The translations under genes and the position numbers were made by a program. The notes under the pieces were generated by a model that did no database searches, was not told where the DNA came from, and worked only from the letters and a program-made list of their open reading frames with translations. Shown here one piece after another: positions 49,401 through 58,570 of a DNA stretch of 58,570 nt (within the stretch, counting starts at the first letter, position 1; each line of letters starts with the position of its first letter). Origin of the DNA: a virus. The stretch is from positions 1-58,570 of the IMG/VR virus record IMGVR_UViG_3300021139_000016; one strand, written 5' to 3'.

Positions 49401-52400
49401 CACCACTGTCAATGATACCACGCAAGGTCATTGATGTACCGTTAGTTGTATAGAATCCTAGTGCGCCGTTTAATCCGCTTACAGCACCAATCGAAGCACC
49501 GCCACTGGCAAATGCTTGGTTGCTGTTCATGAAAGCTATACCAGCTGTACCAATTCCTAATAGGTCACGACCGATCTGCCAACGGTTATAAGCTTCTGTT
49601 GAAGCAACTTCATATATTGCTTGTGAGCCACCACCGTTTGTAATCTGTACACGAGAGTTAGCATAGTTACCAACAACCACGTTGCCGTTAACTTCGAGTG
49701 CTTGTCCTGGAAGTGTTGTATTAATACCAACGTTTCCGCCAAAGTAACCTTGGCTTGCAACTGTTAAGTTACCATTAATACCCGCTCCACCGAATACTTG
49801 CAAGCTACCAGATGCAGTATTGCCTAATGTACCTGCGCTATTGTATACTTGACCAATCGCGGCATATCCACCTGTGTATAGGTTACCACCAATACCAACA
49901 CCGCCATTTTGAACAATCAATGCACCTGTTGTTGTGCTTACGGCTTGTGTACCGTTGTTGATTGTTAAGGCCGCATTAATTGTACCACCAGAGAAGCTGT
50001 TAATATTAGCCGCTGTAATAATCGGACTTGTGCCAATGAAACCAGCTGTTGCGATATACAATGTATTAGCACCAATACCACCTGTTACAGTTACAGCATT
50101 ACCTGCGATTGTACCTGTATTAGATAGTGTGCTGGCTACGTTGATTGTACCGCCATGATATGTATCTTTTGTAACTGCTAGGCCACCGTAGGTTACGATA
50201 GAACCTGTGTTTAGTGCCGCTGTAGCATTTGTTGTTGTGTTAACAACGATTGCATTGTTTACGTATCCACCGTTGTATGCGTATCCACCAATGTTAGCTA
50301 CAGTAATAACTGCACTACCATTAACGTATGCATTGGTATCGATAGTTAAGTATTTTGCACCAATACCGCCAGGTGTGTAAATTGCGTTACCTGTTGCACT
50401 GGTTAAGTTGTATAGTGTACTTTGTACTGTTGCTGTATTTCCGACAGTTAAACTCTTACCGATACCAACGCCACCGATTACTTGCAAACTACCCGATTGT
50501 GTTGTGTTAGAATCAACTGTACCAGAAATTCTGCCAGTTACAGAAAAAAGTGTGTTCCATGGTAATGTTGCGCTACCCAAATACATACCACCTGCTGTAG
50601 AAGGATTAATACCAACATTCGATACCCAGCTACTAATACCATCAAACAATAACGTAGCATAAGGAGAAAGTGTATTGCCAACAGCAATACCTGAATTAAT
50701 TGCAAGAGCCGGGTTAGTTGAATTAGTGCTTAGGTATAGAACCTTGTCACCAGTTTGGATGTTTGTTGAGTTAACATAAGTTTGTGTGCCATCAACATAC
50801 AAATCGCCTGTTAGGTACATGCTACCTAATACGTTGGCATTACCACCAACCCATAAGTTGCCGCCCATACCCAAGCCACCATTGGTAATAACGATAGCAC
50901 CAGTTGTTGTGCTTACTGATTGAGTAGGATTGTTAATAGTCAACGCATTGTTGATTGTACCACCAGAGAAGCTGTTGATGTTAGCACTGGTAACAATCTG
51001 TGCGTTACCAATATAACCATTACCGCTTAGGTATAAGTTAACTGCACCGATACCACCATTCGGTACTTGTATCGCATTGCCTGCGATAGTGCTTGTGCTT
51101 AGTAGACTTGAACCAACATATAAACTTTGTGTGATTGCCGCACCACCAGTTACCTGTAGGGCACCTGTTCCTGCACCAGTTTGATCTGTACCTGTGCTTA
51201 GTGTTAATGTTCCCCCAATAGTTAATGGGCTTCCTGGAACGTTAATATTAGTTGCTGTAATATTTGTAGCAACTAGATTACCGTAGAAGTTAGCACCTGC
51301 ATAGATATTACCGACTGCTGATATACCACCAGCTGTACGGATAGCACCGCTTGAATTATTAACTGCTTGTGTTGTTGTGTTTACATACAATGGTGCAGTA
51401 ATTGTACCACCATTGAATGAGTATGAGCCAATGTTAGCCGCTGTAATAACTTTACTGTTACCAACCCATGCCGCACCTGTTACGTTTAAGCTACCAAACC
51501 AACCGCCACCACTTACTTGCAGAGCGTTTGTACCGATAGTACTTGTGCTTGCGCCTGCGGCTGTTGTAATGATCTGACCTTTAGCGGCAAAGTTTCCGGC
51601 TGAAGTAAATCTTGCCCATTCAACTGTTGTATTTGCGTTGGTGTTGTTGTCCCATGCACCGCCTGCAAATACCAATGCACTTGGGCTACCTGCAGACTGT
51701 GTACCAGAAGCAATCCAATGTTCGAATGTTGTACCATCACCGTTAGGATTGAATGCGGCAAATGCTAATTTGCTGATATCCGAGCTACCAATACCTAATG
51801 CGTTTTCTAAAGTATTGTTCAAGCTCATCAAGTTGGTCATTGTATTGGCAGTTTGTATCCAATTCCATGTACCTGCAGAACTTGCATTTAGGTGTATACC
51901 GTATTGTGGATTAGTGTTACCTACTCCAAATACAGCACCTTGCGCTCCACCGACAGCATTGTATACTGTGTAGCGAGCTATTTCATTCTTGTTTTGAACT
52001 ATAGCAAAAGGTAAGTTGGTATTATTTGAACCAATGTTTATTGCATTGAGTGTTGAGTTGATACCAAAATAGCCATCATATGATGCAGAGAACGGATCAA
52101 CAAACGCAAAATATCCGCCCGACCAAATGTTTCCGCCAGCGCCTATACCGCCATTCAATACTTGTAGAGCACCAGTTGTGGTTGATGTTGCCTGTGTTGC
52201 GTAATTAATAACCAATGGGTTATTAATTGTACCACCAGAGAAGCTATTGATGTTAGCCGCTGTAATTACTGGACTACCTGCGATCCATGCTTGATTCTTG
52301 ATGTTCAAGTAACCTGCATAAACACCACCAACTACTTGTAAAGCATTACCTGCCTGTGTTGATGTGTTGAATATTGCAGAACTTACTGTACCAGTTGTAA

Positions 52401-55400
52401 TTGTTGCTGTACCAGCAGTAATTGTCTTGAATGTTGATGAGTTAGCAGTAACATTCAATGCTCCGCCAATCCATACATTACCACCGATACCAGCACCGCC
52501 ATTAGTTACTTGGAATGCTCCAGTGATTGTTGAAGTAGCTTGTGTTGCACTATTAATAATAATAGGTTTGCTAATCGTACCACCGTTGAATGAGAAGTTA
52601 CCAATAGTTGCTGTTGTAATTACAACACCACCGTTGACTGTTGCGATCTGGTTGACCATCAACATGTCTGAGTAGATACCGCCAGATACTACTAACGCAT
52701 TTTGTGTATTAGTTACTGTAGATTCTAGTAAGCTGGTGATGTACTGTTGGCCGCCGACAATTAATGTGCTACCAACACCTAATCCACCTGCGACTGTAAC
52801 AGCCGCGCTTTGAGTGCTTGTTGCATCAGTTGTATTTGTAAATGTTGTTACATATCCATTATTGGCTGTAAGAATTGGACTACCTGCCAACCATGCATCT
52901 GGACCGTTGATGTTTAATTGTCCACCAATGTATGCACCACCGACTGTGTATAATGAATTAGATAAGTTTGTAAGCGTACTGCTTAATGGAGAACCTAAGT
53001 ATGCATTTGCACTTGCGGCAATACCACCAGTAATCTGTAAGCTACCAGTTAGTGTACTTGTTGCAGAAGTATTTCCAACAATTTTAATTGTGTTGAAATA
53101 ACCATAACTCCATGCAGATGTAAATGTTCCTAGTCCAATACCTACTTGACTTGGATTGATACCTGCGCTAGATTGCCAGCTTCCAACACCATCAAATGTT
53201 AAACTTGAGAATACAGAACCTGTATGTCCTACTACTAGACCAGAACCGCTTGCTGAAAGAGCGTTTGAAGATCCTGTGCTTAGGTATATTAGTTTATCAC
53301 CAGTTTGAATACTGGTTGAGTTAACGATTGTATTAATACCATCAACAAATAAATCTCCGCCAACGTGCAATGCTCCGCCAATGAAAACTGATTTGCCAAT
53401 ACCAACACCGCCGGCTACAGTTAATGCACCAGTTGCAGTAGATATAGAATCTGTTGTGTTAGATAAGTTTAATGTGTTACCAATTGAACCACCAGAGTAT
53501 TGATTCAATGTTGCAGTTGTAACAATCAACGCACCATTTAGATAACCGTTATTAGCACCATATATGTTTCCGCCAACCCATAGATCTTGTTGAACGCTGG
53601 CTCCGCCTGCTACAGTCAATGCACCTGTTGTAGTACTTGTTGCATTTGTTGTAGACGTAATTGCTACAGAACTATTGAACTGTGCCGAAGGAGAGTAAAC
53701 TACAAACGGACCATAAGAAACTAAACCGTTGTTAAATGTTGTTTGTGCATTATTAAATGTTGCGGCACCATTAATTACAGCAGGACCATTTACATTTAAT
53801 TGTGTAAACGGATTAATATTAATTGCACCAGCAGTTGTGCTGATAGATAGTGTGTTAGCAACGTTTACATAATTTGTAACAGTATTGTTAAGATTTATAA
53901 CACCAGATGTTAGATTTAAATTGCCGCCAACGGTAGCGGTGTTTGTAACAGCTATTGAATCATTAACATTGATTGTAGAATTAACCCATAGATTACCTAA
54001 TACGCCAACGCCACCGCTTACTTGCAATGCACCTGTTGTTGGTGATGTTGCTAATGTTGTACTTTGTATTGTGGCTGTATTTGTTACATATAAATTCTTG
54101 CCAAAATGTCCGGACCCGCCTACCCATAGATCAAGCAGTATGCCAGCACCACCACTTACCTGTAGAGCACCTGTTGTAACACTTGTCGAACTGCTTGTGT
54201 TCACAACTTGTAATGGATTATGGATCGGTGTTAAGCCGTCATATGTTCCTGCGTATGTACTAATGTTACCAGAAGTAACAATTGGATAACCATTGATCCA
54301 ACCATCTGTAGTTAGATATAAATGTGCGGCTCCAATACCACCAGTAACTTGTAATGCGTTACCTGAAATTGTGCTTGTGCTGTAAGCAGAGCTTGTTGTT
54401 AGAACTGAGCTTGCGTTTACAGTTTTGATATATGCACTATTCCATTGAAGTGCTACACTACCAATTCCGTATGTGCTGTCAGTAAATGGATTCAATCCAC
54501 CTTTGCTGATCCAGTTACCTGCCGCGGCTGATCCGCCGTCAAACAATAAACTTGCCCAACGATCGTTTTCAATTCCGTCATCTTTACCTACAACAATACC
54601 AGAACCTGCTGACTGTAGAGCATTTCCTGTTTGTGTACTTAAGAATATAATCTTGTTACCAATATCAACGCTTGTGCTATTGATTGATGTAACTGTTCCT
54701 GCAACATTCAAGCTACCTTGAATAAGCATGTTGCCACCGATTAAGGCGCCACCACCTACTTGAAGAGCGTATGTTGCTGTACTTGTAATTTGTAAAGGAC
54801 TTGTAACAGCTGATCCGCCAACAAAACTACCAATCGTACTTGAAGTAACAATCTGCGCTCCGTTGATCCAACCATCTGTACTTAGATATAAGTGTGCCGC
54901 ACCAATACCACCACTTACCATTAATGCATTACCAGCAATAGTACCGGTGTTATAAGCAACATCAGTCATTGTTATTGCCTGAGAAGTTGAAGAACCTCTA
55001 GACAATACTGTATCTAATGTGCTAATATCACTAACTGTTATTGAACCTGTGTTACCTGTTAGAGAAATATCAGATCCAGCTGTTAATCTTTGAACACCTA
55101 AGTTAACAATATTAATTGTAGCTGTTGTACCAGATTTGGTTACGCTTGCACCAATGTAGGCATCCGTAGTTGCAGTAACGTTTGTTAATACACTACCGCC
55201 GCCTAATAGATTTAGGTTGCCACCAACTGTTAAATTACCACCAACTCCAACTCCGCCATCAACAATCAATGCACCTGTTGTAGTGCTTGTAGATTGTGCT
55301 AGGGCAGTAATATGGATTGGGTTTGGAACGATACCACCAAGACTTGCTCCAATACTTGCAGTGGTAACAATCTGATAGCCACCAATCCACCCGCTGTTAG

Positions 55401-58400
55401 TTAGATATAATGTTTGAGCGCCAATGCCGCCGTTAGGAGCAACAAAAGCGTTGTTTAAAATTGAGCTTGTAGAAATCGCAGAGCTATAAGATGTAACAGT
55501 ATTGCCTGCATACACAGCTCCGGCAATACCTGCACCGCCTGCAACGGTAAACGCACCAGTTGCTGTTGATGTACTTGCTTGTGTACTTGGTACAGCAAAC
55601 GAACCTGTGATACTTAACGAACCGTTAACCTGCGCATTGCTGTTGATAATGGTACTGCTACCGCTGTCAGGGCTGATTGTGATATTACCGGTCAAGCTGG
55701 CAATAGTTCCACCCGACAATGCAAGATCGCCAACTGCAACGCTTGTTGGCAATATAACTGCATTGTTAGTGCCATCAGTAATAATTAATTCGTTAATACT
55801 GCTCAGGTTAACGTTAGCAGAACCAAAGCTAACTGCACCTGTTTGTTCGTTGACTAAGAAACTGTTACCAACACGGAAGTTACCACCTTGGTCGACTGTT
55901 TGGTAGTAAACAATACCACCGTTAGTTTGTGTTACTTCATTTGTTTGTACAACTAAAGTAGAATCATTAGTAATGTCGCCGCCTGCACCAATGAATGCCA
56001 TGTTGAAGGCAATTAGTTTTAAGTCTGTACCTGTACCATTAGCAACAACACCCTTGTTACCATATACAGCGGCTGAACCAATACAACGGAGTTCTGCACC
56101 AAACTGATGATAGTCTGCTAGAGTAATTCTTGTAGCAGTCTGTGGACTTGTTCCTGTTGAGAAAACATTTTGTGTTGCTGTGCCGTCATCGATAAATGAT
56201 GTCGAATTATTTCCGCTATCAAAATGCAACATTAATACTGTTGCAACATCGCTTGTTTGTGCGGCTGACGGAACTGTATAACTGCTTACGTATCTATCTA
56301 CGTTACTGATACGTAGATCGTCCATGTAACCGTTGAACCAGTTGATACCAGTTGCATCTGCACCGATGTTTAATGGATCTGTAGAGTTTACGTTTGCTAC
56401 TGCACCTAATGCATATCCATCAATCGTTCCGTTAACAAAAACTGCAACGCGATTTAGGCTGGCATCACGTGTCATTGCAACATGATACCAAGTGCCAGTT
56501 GATAGAGATGTAGTACCTACGGCATTAGCGATGCCCCAGTAACCAGATAAATGTCCAGTTGAGTTAACTTGCAACATGACCTGGCTTCCAGAGCTAGATC
56601 CTTTGTTGAAAATTGTGTTAGTAACTCCGTTACCATTTAACCAAATCCATGATTCAAATGTAAAGCTACCTACGCCAAATTGATAATCAACATCGCTTAA
56701 TACTTGTAAGTATCCTGATGTTCCATCAAAGTAAGCGGCACTGGTTCCAAATTTCTTCTGGGTAGTGCTTTGTTTAGCAGTAGCAATAGGTGTTACAGTT
56801 TTTGGTGTACGATCATTAACTGTAGCAAAGCCCCAAACTGGCCCTGTCATATAGACATAACCATTTGATGCAGTTGTGATTGTGCCTTGCGCTAGAGTGT
56901 TGCCAGCAGGATCTTTGTAATTTAATACATCACCGGACGCAAATGCACCGCTTGCTCCAGATAATTTAATTCTTGTTTGTCCAGATCCGCTTAGACCAGT
57001 TGCGCCAGCTTGGGCGTTAATTGCAGTATTGGCAAAATATACGAAACCGTTCAATAGTTCTGCGCGAACACCGTTGGTCATGTAGATACCAGTAGCGTTC
57101 GGAGTAACAAATGTTACTTCATTGAACAACATAGCAGGTTCTAAACTGCCTGCGGCTAAGACACCTGCGTCTAAGTAAACACCGCTACCAGCATTAGCCG
57201 ATGCGTAACCAAATGGATCAGTTGCTGTTTGAACTGTACCTTTAGTAATAAAACTTACACGCTCAACATAAGGGCTCTTACTTGTGATCTTAGCGCCGGA
57301 TGCAAATGCAATACCGTAACCAGGTTGGTAGTAATTGGCTAAAGTTAAATCAGTGATTAATGTTTCACCATTTAACAAGAAACCATTTAATGTATTTGTT
57401 GCTGTTGTCGGTTGGATTACAGTTGAACGTAATCCGCCACCTTGGATAATAACACCAGCCGGAACAGTTAAAGGCCATGTTTCAGTATAGATACCTTGGG
57501 CTAGATAAATTGTTGTACCTGTGGTAGCAACGCTCAGAGCTTTTGCGACTGTAGCAAATGGACTTATTGGTCTTAGACCGTCATTAGAATCATTACCGCT
57601 GGTTGCGCTAACATAACGAACATTGTTTGCATGATTTAACAAATCAACGCCGTTGGCCCAAACAGTGCCTGTACCTGTACCTGTAGTCAAATACAGATTG
57701 TTTACTAAAGCTGATACTGTGTTTACATAAATGGTACTGCTAAAATAAGCATTGCCATATGAATTTAGAGATGTACCAGTATTGAATAAAGTAACTGGAC
57801 CACCAACGTTTAAGTTGCTCGAGAATCCAACACCGCCTGCTACTCTTAATGCGCCACTGTTACTTGAAGTAGATGTTGCGGTTGATGCGATGTACAATGA
57901 ATTGTTAATTGTACCGCCAGAGAATGCATTGATTGTTGCCGATGTAACAATTTGTGCGTTATTAATATAACCAGCTTGTGCAATGTACAATGTTGTAGCA
58001 GTAATACCGCCTGCAACATTTAATGCGTATGGTCCGTTACCTGGAATGATACTTACATTAGTACCGCTAACAATCATCTGTGTAGATGTATTGTTGATAT
58101 AAACTGTATTAGTTGTAGTATTGCCGCGATCAGTTACTGTCTGTAGTGTAGACAAGTTAGAAAGAATAACGTCACCGGTATAATACTTAGTACCATTCCA
58201 TGATACTCCTAAGTCGCCTGTTGTGCTTACAGTTAACACACCTAAGTTAGTTACTGTTGCAACACCAACTTGCATTCCGTTTGACGCAGTAGTAGCAGTA
58301 ATACCAATACCAGGACTTCCAAGTAAACCAATAATACCTGTATTGGTTAGATTAACTGTTACAAAAGAACCAGTTACTACTGTTGATTGTACAGCAATAC

Positions 58401-58570
58401 CAGACCCAGCAAATGTTGGAGTTACTAAAGTTGAAGTAACATTTATGTTAGTTACTACACGATTTCCGTTGTCAAATGTATTGCCTAAGTTAGCATTACC
58501 TGCTACGTTCAATGCACCTTGTATGCCAACACCGCCAGCGACAGTTAATGCGCCAGAGAGTGAGCTTGTG
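46411..58570 (-). CDS. giant modular tail fibre protein (N-terminus beyond window)
   Basis: At least 4,052 residues; the frame is open to the window edge and the TTG at 58510-58512 is an internal Leu codon. Dozens of modules of the form TSTxTGALxVxGGxGIGGNLyVGG alternate with GNALQVTGGIGAAHLYL..GWINGYQIVT modules. Inserted domains, by coding position: beta-helix of DUF1565 type (about 57290-57620, SATSGNDSNDG, PTV-rich), LamG jelly-roll (about 56270-56750), YadA-head-like GYQAG repeats (about 48050-48370), a poly-Gly hinge (near 47810), a beta-sandwich possibly carbohydrate-binding (about 46990-47560) and a conserved fibre C-terminus FLIDHPTKPGQKL...YGSLEGPE...YVRG (46411-46740). Likely a long side fibre; over 20% of the window. 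Confidence 0.85.
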   Translation of the reverse strand, partial: TSSLSGALTVAGGVGIQGALNVAGNANLGNTFDNGNRVVTNINVTSTLVTPTFAGSGIAVQSTVVTGSFVTVNLTNTGIIGLLGSPGIGITATTASNGMQVGVATVTNLGVLTVSTTGDLGVSWNGTKYYTGDVILSNLSTLQTVTDRGNTTTNTVYINNTSTQMIVSGTNVSIIPGNGPYALNVAGGITATTLYIAQAGYINNAQIVTSATINAFSGGTINNSLYIASTATSTSSNSGALRVAGGVGFSSNLNVGGPVTLFNTGTSLNSYGNAYFSSTIYVNTVSALVNNLYLTTGTGTGTVWANGVDLLNHANNVRYVSATSGNDSNDGLRPISPFATVAKALSVATTGTTIYLAQGIYTETWPLTVPAGVIIQGGGLRSTVIQPTTATNTLNGFLLNGETLITDLTLANYYQPGYGIAFASGAKITSKSPYVERVSFITKGTVQTATDPFGYASANAGSGVYLDAGVLAAGSLEPAMLFNEVTFVTPNATGIYMTNGVRAELLNGFVYFANTAINAQAGATGLSGSGQTRIKLSGASGAFASGDVLNYKDPAGNTLAQGTITTASNGYVYMTGPVWGFATVNDRTPKTVTPIATAKQSTTQKKFGTSAAYFDGTSGYLQVLSDVDYQFGVGSFTFESWIWLNGNGVTNTIFNKGSSSGSQVMLQVNSTGHLSGYWGIANAVGTTSLSTGTWYHVAMTRDASLNRVAVFVNGTIDGYALGAVANVNSTDPLNIGADATGINWFNGYMDDLRISNVDRYVSSYTVPSAAQTSDVATVLMLHFDSGNNSTSFIDDGTATQNVFSTGTSPQTATRITLADYHQFGAELRCIGSAAVYGNKGVVANGTGTDLKLIAFNMAFIGAGGDITNDSTLVVQTNEVTQTNGGIVYYQTVDQGGNFRVGNSFLVNEQTGAVSFGSANVNLSSINELIITDGTNNAVILPTSVAVGDLALSGGTIASLTGNITISPDSGSSTIINSNAQVNGSLSITGSFAVPSTQASTSTATGAFTVAGGAGIAGAVYAGNTVTSYSSAISTSSILNNAFVAPNGGIGAQTLYLTNSGWIGGYQIVTTASIGASLGGIVPNPIHITALAQSTSTTTGALIVDGGVGVGGNLTVGGNLNLLGGGSVLTNVTATTDAYIGASVTKSGTTATINIVNLGVQRLTAGSDISLTGNTGSITVSDISTLDTVLSRGSSTSQAITMTDVAYNTGTIAGNALMVSGGIGAAHLYLSTDGWINGAQIVTSSTIGSFVGGSAVTSPLQITSTATYALQVGGGALIGGNMLIQGSLNVAGTVTSINSTSVDIGNKIIFLSTQTGNALQSAGSGIVVGKDDGIENDRWASLLFDGGSAAAGNWISKGGLNPFTDSTYGIGSVALQWNSAYIKTVNASSVLTTSSAYSTSTISGNALQVTGGIGAAHLYLTTDGWINGYPIVTSGNISTYAGTYDGLTPIHNPLQVVNTSSSTSVTTGALQVSGGAGILLDLWVGGSGHFGKNLYVTNTATIQSTTLATSPTTGALQVSGGVGVLGNLWVNSTINVNDSIAVTNTATVGGNLNLTSGVINLNNTVTNYVNVANTLSISTTAGAININPFTQLNVNGPAVINGAATFNNAQTTFNNGLVSYGPFVVYSPSAQFNSSVAITSTTNATSTTTGALTVAGGASVQQDLWVGGNIYGANNGYLNGALIVTTATLNQYSGGSIGNTLNLSNTTDSISTATGALTVAGGVGIGKSVFIGGALHVGGDLFVDGINTIVNSTSIQTGDKLIYLSTGSSNALSASGSGLVVGHTGSVFSSLTFDGVGSWQSSAGINPSQVGIGLGTFTSAWSYGYFNTIKIVGNTSATSTLTGSLQITGGIAASANAYLGSPLSSTLTNLSNSLYTVGGAYIGGQLNINGPDAWLAGSPILTANNGYVTTFTNTTDATSTQSAAVTVAGGLGVGSTLIVGGQQYITSLLESTVTNTQNALVVSGGIYSDMLMVNQIATVNGGVVITTATIGNFSFNGGTISKPIIINSATQATSTITGAFQVTNGGAGIGGNVWIGGALNVTANSSTFKTITAGTATITTGTVSSAIFNTSTQAGNALQVVGGVYAGYLNIKNQAWIAGSPVITAANINSFSGGTINNPLVINYATQATSTTTGALQVLNGGIGAGGNIWSGGYFAFVDPFSASYDGYFGINSTLNAINIGSNNTNLPFAIVQNKNEIARYTVYNAVGGAQGAVFGVGNTNPQYGIHLNASSAGTWNWIQTANTMTNLMSLNNTLENALGIGSSDISKLAFAAFNPNGDGTTFEHWIASGTQSAGSPSALVFAGGAWDNNTNANTTVEWARFTSAGNFAAKGQIITTAAGASTSTIGTNALQVSGGGWFGSLNVTGAAWVGNSKVITAANIGSYSFNGGTITAPLYVNTTTQAVNNSSGAIRTAGGISAVGNIYAGANFYGNLVATNITATNINVPGSPLTIGGTLTLSTGTDQTGAGTGALQVTGGAAITQSLYVGSSLLSTSTIAGNAIQVPNGGIGAVNLYLSGNGYIGNAQIVTSANINSFSGGTINNALTINNPTQSVSTTTGAIVITNGGLGMGGNLWVGGNANVLGSMYLTGDLYVDGTQTYVNSTNIQTGDKVLYLSTNSTNPALAINSGIAVGNTLSPYATLLFDGISSWVSNVGINPSTAGGMYLGSATLPWNTLFSVTGRISGTVDSNTTQSGSLQVIGGVGIGKSLTVGNTATVQSTLYNLTSATGNAIYTPGGIGAKYLTIDTNAYVNGSAVITVANIGGYAYNGGYVNNAIVVNTTTNATAALNTGSIVTYGGLAVTKDTYHGGTINVASTLSNTGTIAGNAVTVTGGIGANTLYIATAGFIGTSPIITAANINSFSGGTINAALTINNGTQAVSTTTGALIVQNGGVGIGGNLYTGGYAAIGQVYNSAGTLGNTASGSLQVFGGAGINGNLTVASQGYFGGNVGINTTLPGQALEVNGNVVVGNYANSRVQITNGGGSQAIYEVASTEAYNRWQIGRDLLGIGTAGIAFMNSNQAFASGGASIGAVSGLNGALGFYTTNGTSMTLRGIIDSGAAGGNLGVGATSNLQGKLHISGAASAGYGIYATGAQSHQLRSNSAGSYIDLEVTRTTTGAQADWRIGIAGAPSNFIATAAQGDAVMSYSSNLIFANQSNYEMARFGNGAFTIATATVSISTQSGSIVTYGGVGIGGDLYVGSTAHITGTTYISSNIASTSTIAGNALQVTGGIGAQSIYLTNNSWINGYQIVTTQNIGSFSGAFNGGTVTGQIFIQNNTDSGSTSSGALYTTGGVGISRQLYVGGITTLANSVNITGVTTHINATQATSTQTGAVIITNGGLGLGGNVWTGGNLNFGTNVGKVRWQTIQLAVNDDGGAGQGSIFLNGGNAGYPATTSSAQSVIIGAYAGITVSGAQNTVVGNSAGYSLTNGTANTIFGQSAGYYIAAGTNNVLIGYQAGYGNSTTLSNNIAIGYQALQQAIGTQNVMLGYQAGNAITSGAYNVIIGGNTGATIATSSNNVLISDGQGNLKVSFNAAGTMTMPGVTNITNITSATSTTTGALTVAGGVGIGGSLYVQGNIYVNGSAVSTGGGGGGGGSSTSTPYINVYTATVSVSTLTGGLTTVGGAGIGKDLFVGGPVVIGNSSVFINSGANLITQNNAIHGGATIANGIYSQGGNILVYSSDYSQSNWVKLNSTFQAGSTYSPDGTLNATKLIESTTGGNHYFQQTISQTGPVTVSVFLQAADRTYGAINVTVAGQAHSAWYNLSTGVVASTAAGLYPVTGRIELVPYVGTGNWYRCSLTVNAPGTATATTFGIYTAIGAGTVINDSLTSYTGNGFGIYIYGAQAEPGYIAGYYTPTSGSALPSTSNNIYTGGSLFVATTATVAGSTVTTFANLMTQFGGTTNNSLTIASGVNSTSTTTGALVITNGGIGVGGNVYIGGTLYATAKSFLIDHPTKPGQKLQYGSLEGPENGVYVRGRCDTGVIELPDYWTALVDESSITVDITPIGSHQKLYVDRIENNKVYIGNENIMNKKINCFYTVWAERKDVGKLDVEGDL
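50600..54690 (-). repeat. three diverged copies of a ~70-residue fibre module
   Basis: Within the giant fibre gene the block GDKxxYLSTxxxxALxxxSGxxVG followed by a LLFDG...W.S..G.NP segment occurs three times, coded at about 54480-54690, 53130-53330 and 50600-50780. Spacing is about 1.35 and 2.5 kb. Each copy is preceded by a VDGxxTxVNST segment. They point to growth of the gene by duplication of larger units than the short GG modules. Confidence 0.65.

Noticed and set aside
48497-57970. many plus-strand ORFs of 66-134 codons opposite the giant fibre gene
   Set aside because: They are antisense shadows of the repeats; their Pro/Thr/Val-rich products with recurring PTPP...NAP pattern are what reversed GG-module DNA gives.
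46411-58512. giant fibre starting at TTG 58512
   Set aside because: The frame stays open to the window end and the upstream residues (GALTVAGGVGIQGALNV) are another copy of the repeat, so the true start is outside.
46411-58570. CRISPR-like or satellite DNA repeats
   Set aside because: The periodicity follows codons of protein modules and copies diverge at third positions; no spacer-repeat structure.

Overview
The window is a 58.6-kb piece of a T4-like contractile-tailed phage (myovirus). The evidence is a near-complete set of T4-type replication and recombination genes (32, uvsX, uvsY, uvsW, 41, 61) next to T4-type packaging, neck and tail genes (17, 16, 4, 19, 18, 1, 13, 14, 15), plus a very large tail-fibre locus. 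The protein versions resemble, from memory, those of the marine cyanophage/pelagiphage branch of T4-like phages rather than T4 itself. No photosynthesis gene is visible and the host cannot be named from this sequence. Both ends are cut inside genes (a probable AAA+ ATPase at the left, a giant fibre protein at the right).

Layout. (1) 1-2437: a plus-strand block of small genes (GcrA-like zinc protein, a run of small membrane proteins including a DUF2061-like one), interrupted by a roughly 460-bp gap with GCATGC palindromes, a G-rich tandem repeat, a minus-strand 22-codon ORF with a strong Shine-Dalgarno, and UUCG-loop terminators. (2) 2438-6849: a GT9-like glycosyltransferase, a tail-fibre-like protein with small followers, and a nucleotidyltransferase-fold protein. 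(3) 6879-19441: AlgH/YqgE-like protein, then the leftward replication/recombination block: helicase 41, primase 61, a miniature DnaE-like protein, several conserved unknowns, UvsW, UvsY, UvsX and gp32. (4) 19537-23294: an FkbM-like methyltransferase, a 2OG-Fe(II) oxygenase-like protein and a large acidic protein. (5) 23306-38253: packaging and tail/neck block (17, two probable head-associated proteins, 16, 4, a gp54-like protein, 19, 18, HNH-like protein, 1, 13 leftward; 14 and 15 rightward). (6) 38250-41115: Nudix hydrolase and a U32-like/methyltransferase fusion. (7) 41099-58570: tail-fibre and adhesin block ending in a fibre protein of more than 4,050 residues.

How it works together: the 41/61 primosome, gp32 and UvsX/Y/W give T4-style recombination-dependent replication; gp16/gp17 package concatemers; gp4/13/14/15 finish and join head and tail; gp18/gp19 form the contractile tail; the right end supplies host-recognition fibres. 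A recurring late-promoter-like octamer (NNTAAATA) lies before at least 16 genes. At many of them it sits only 5-7 nt from the start codon with no Shine-Dalgarno, which would make those late mRNAs leaderless or nearly so. At others (18, 19, fibre genes) a 17-36-nt leader is present, usually carrying a Shine-Dalgarno.
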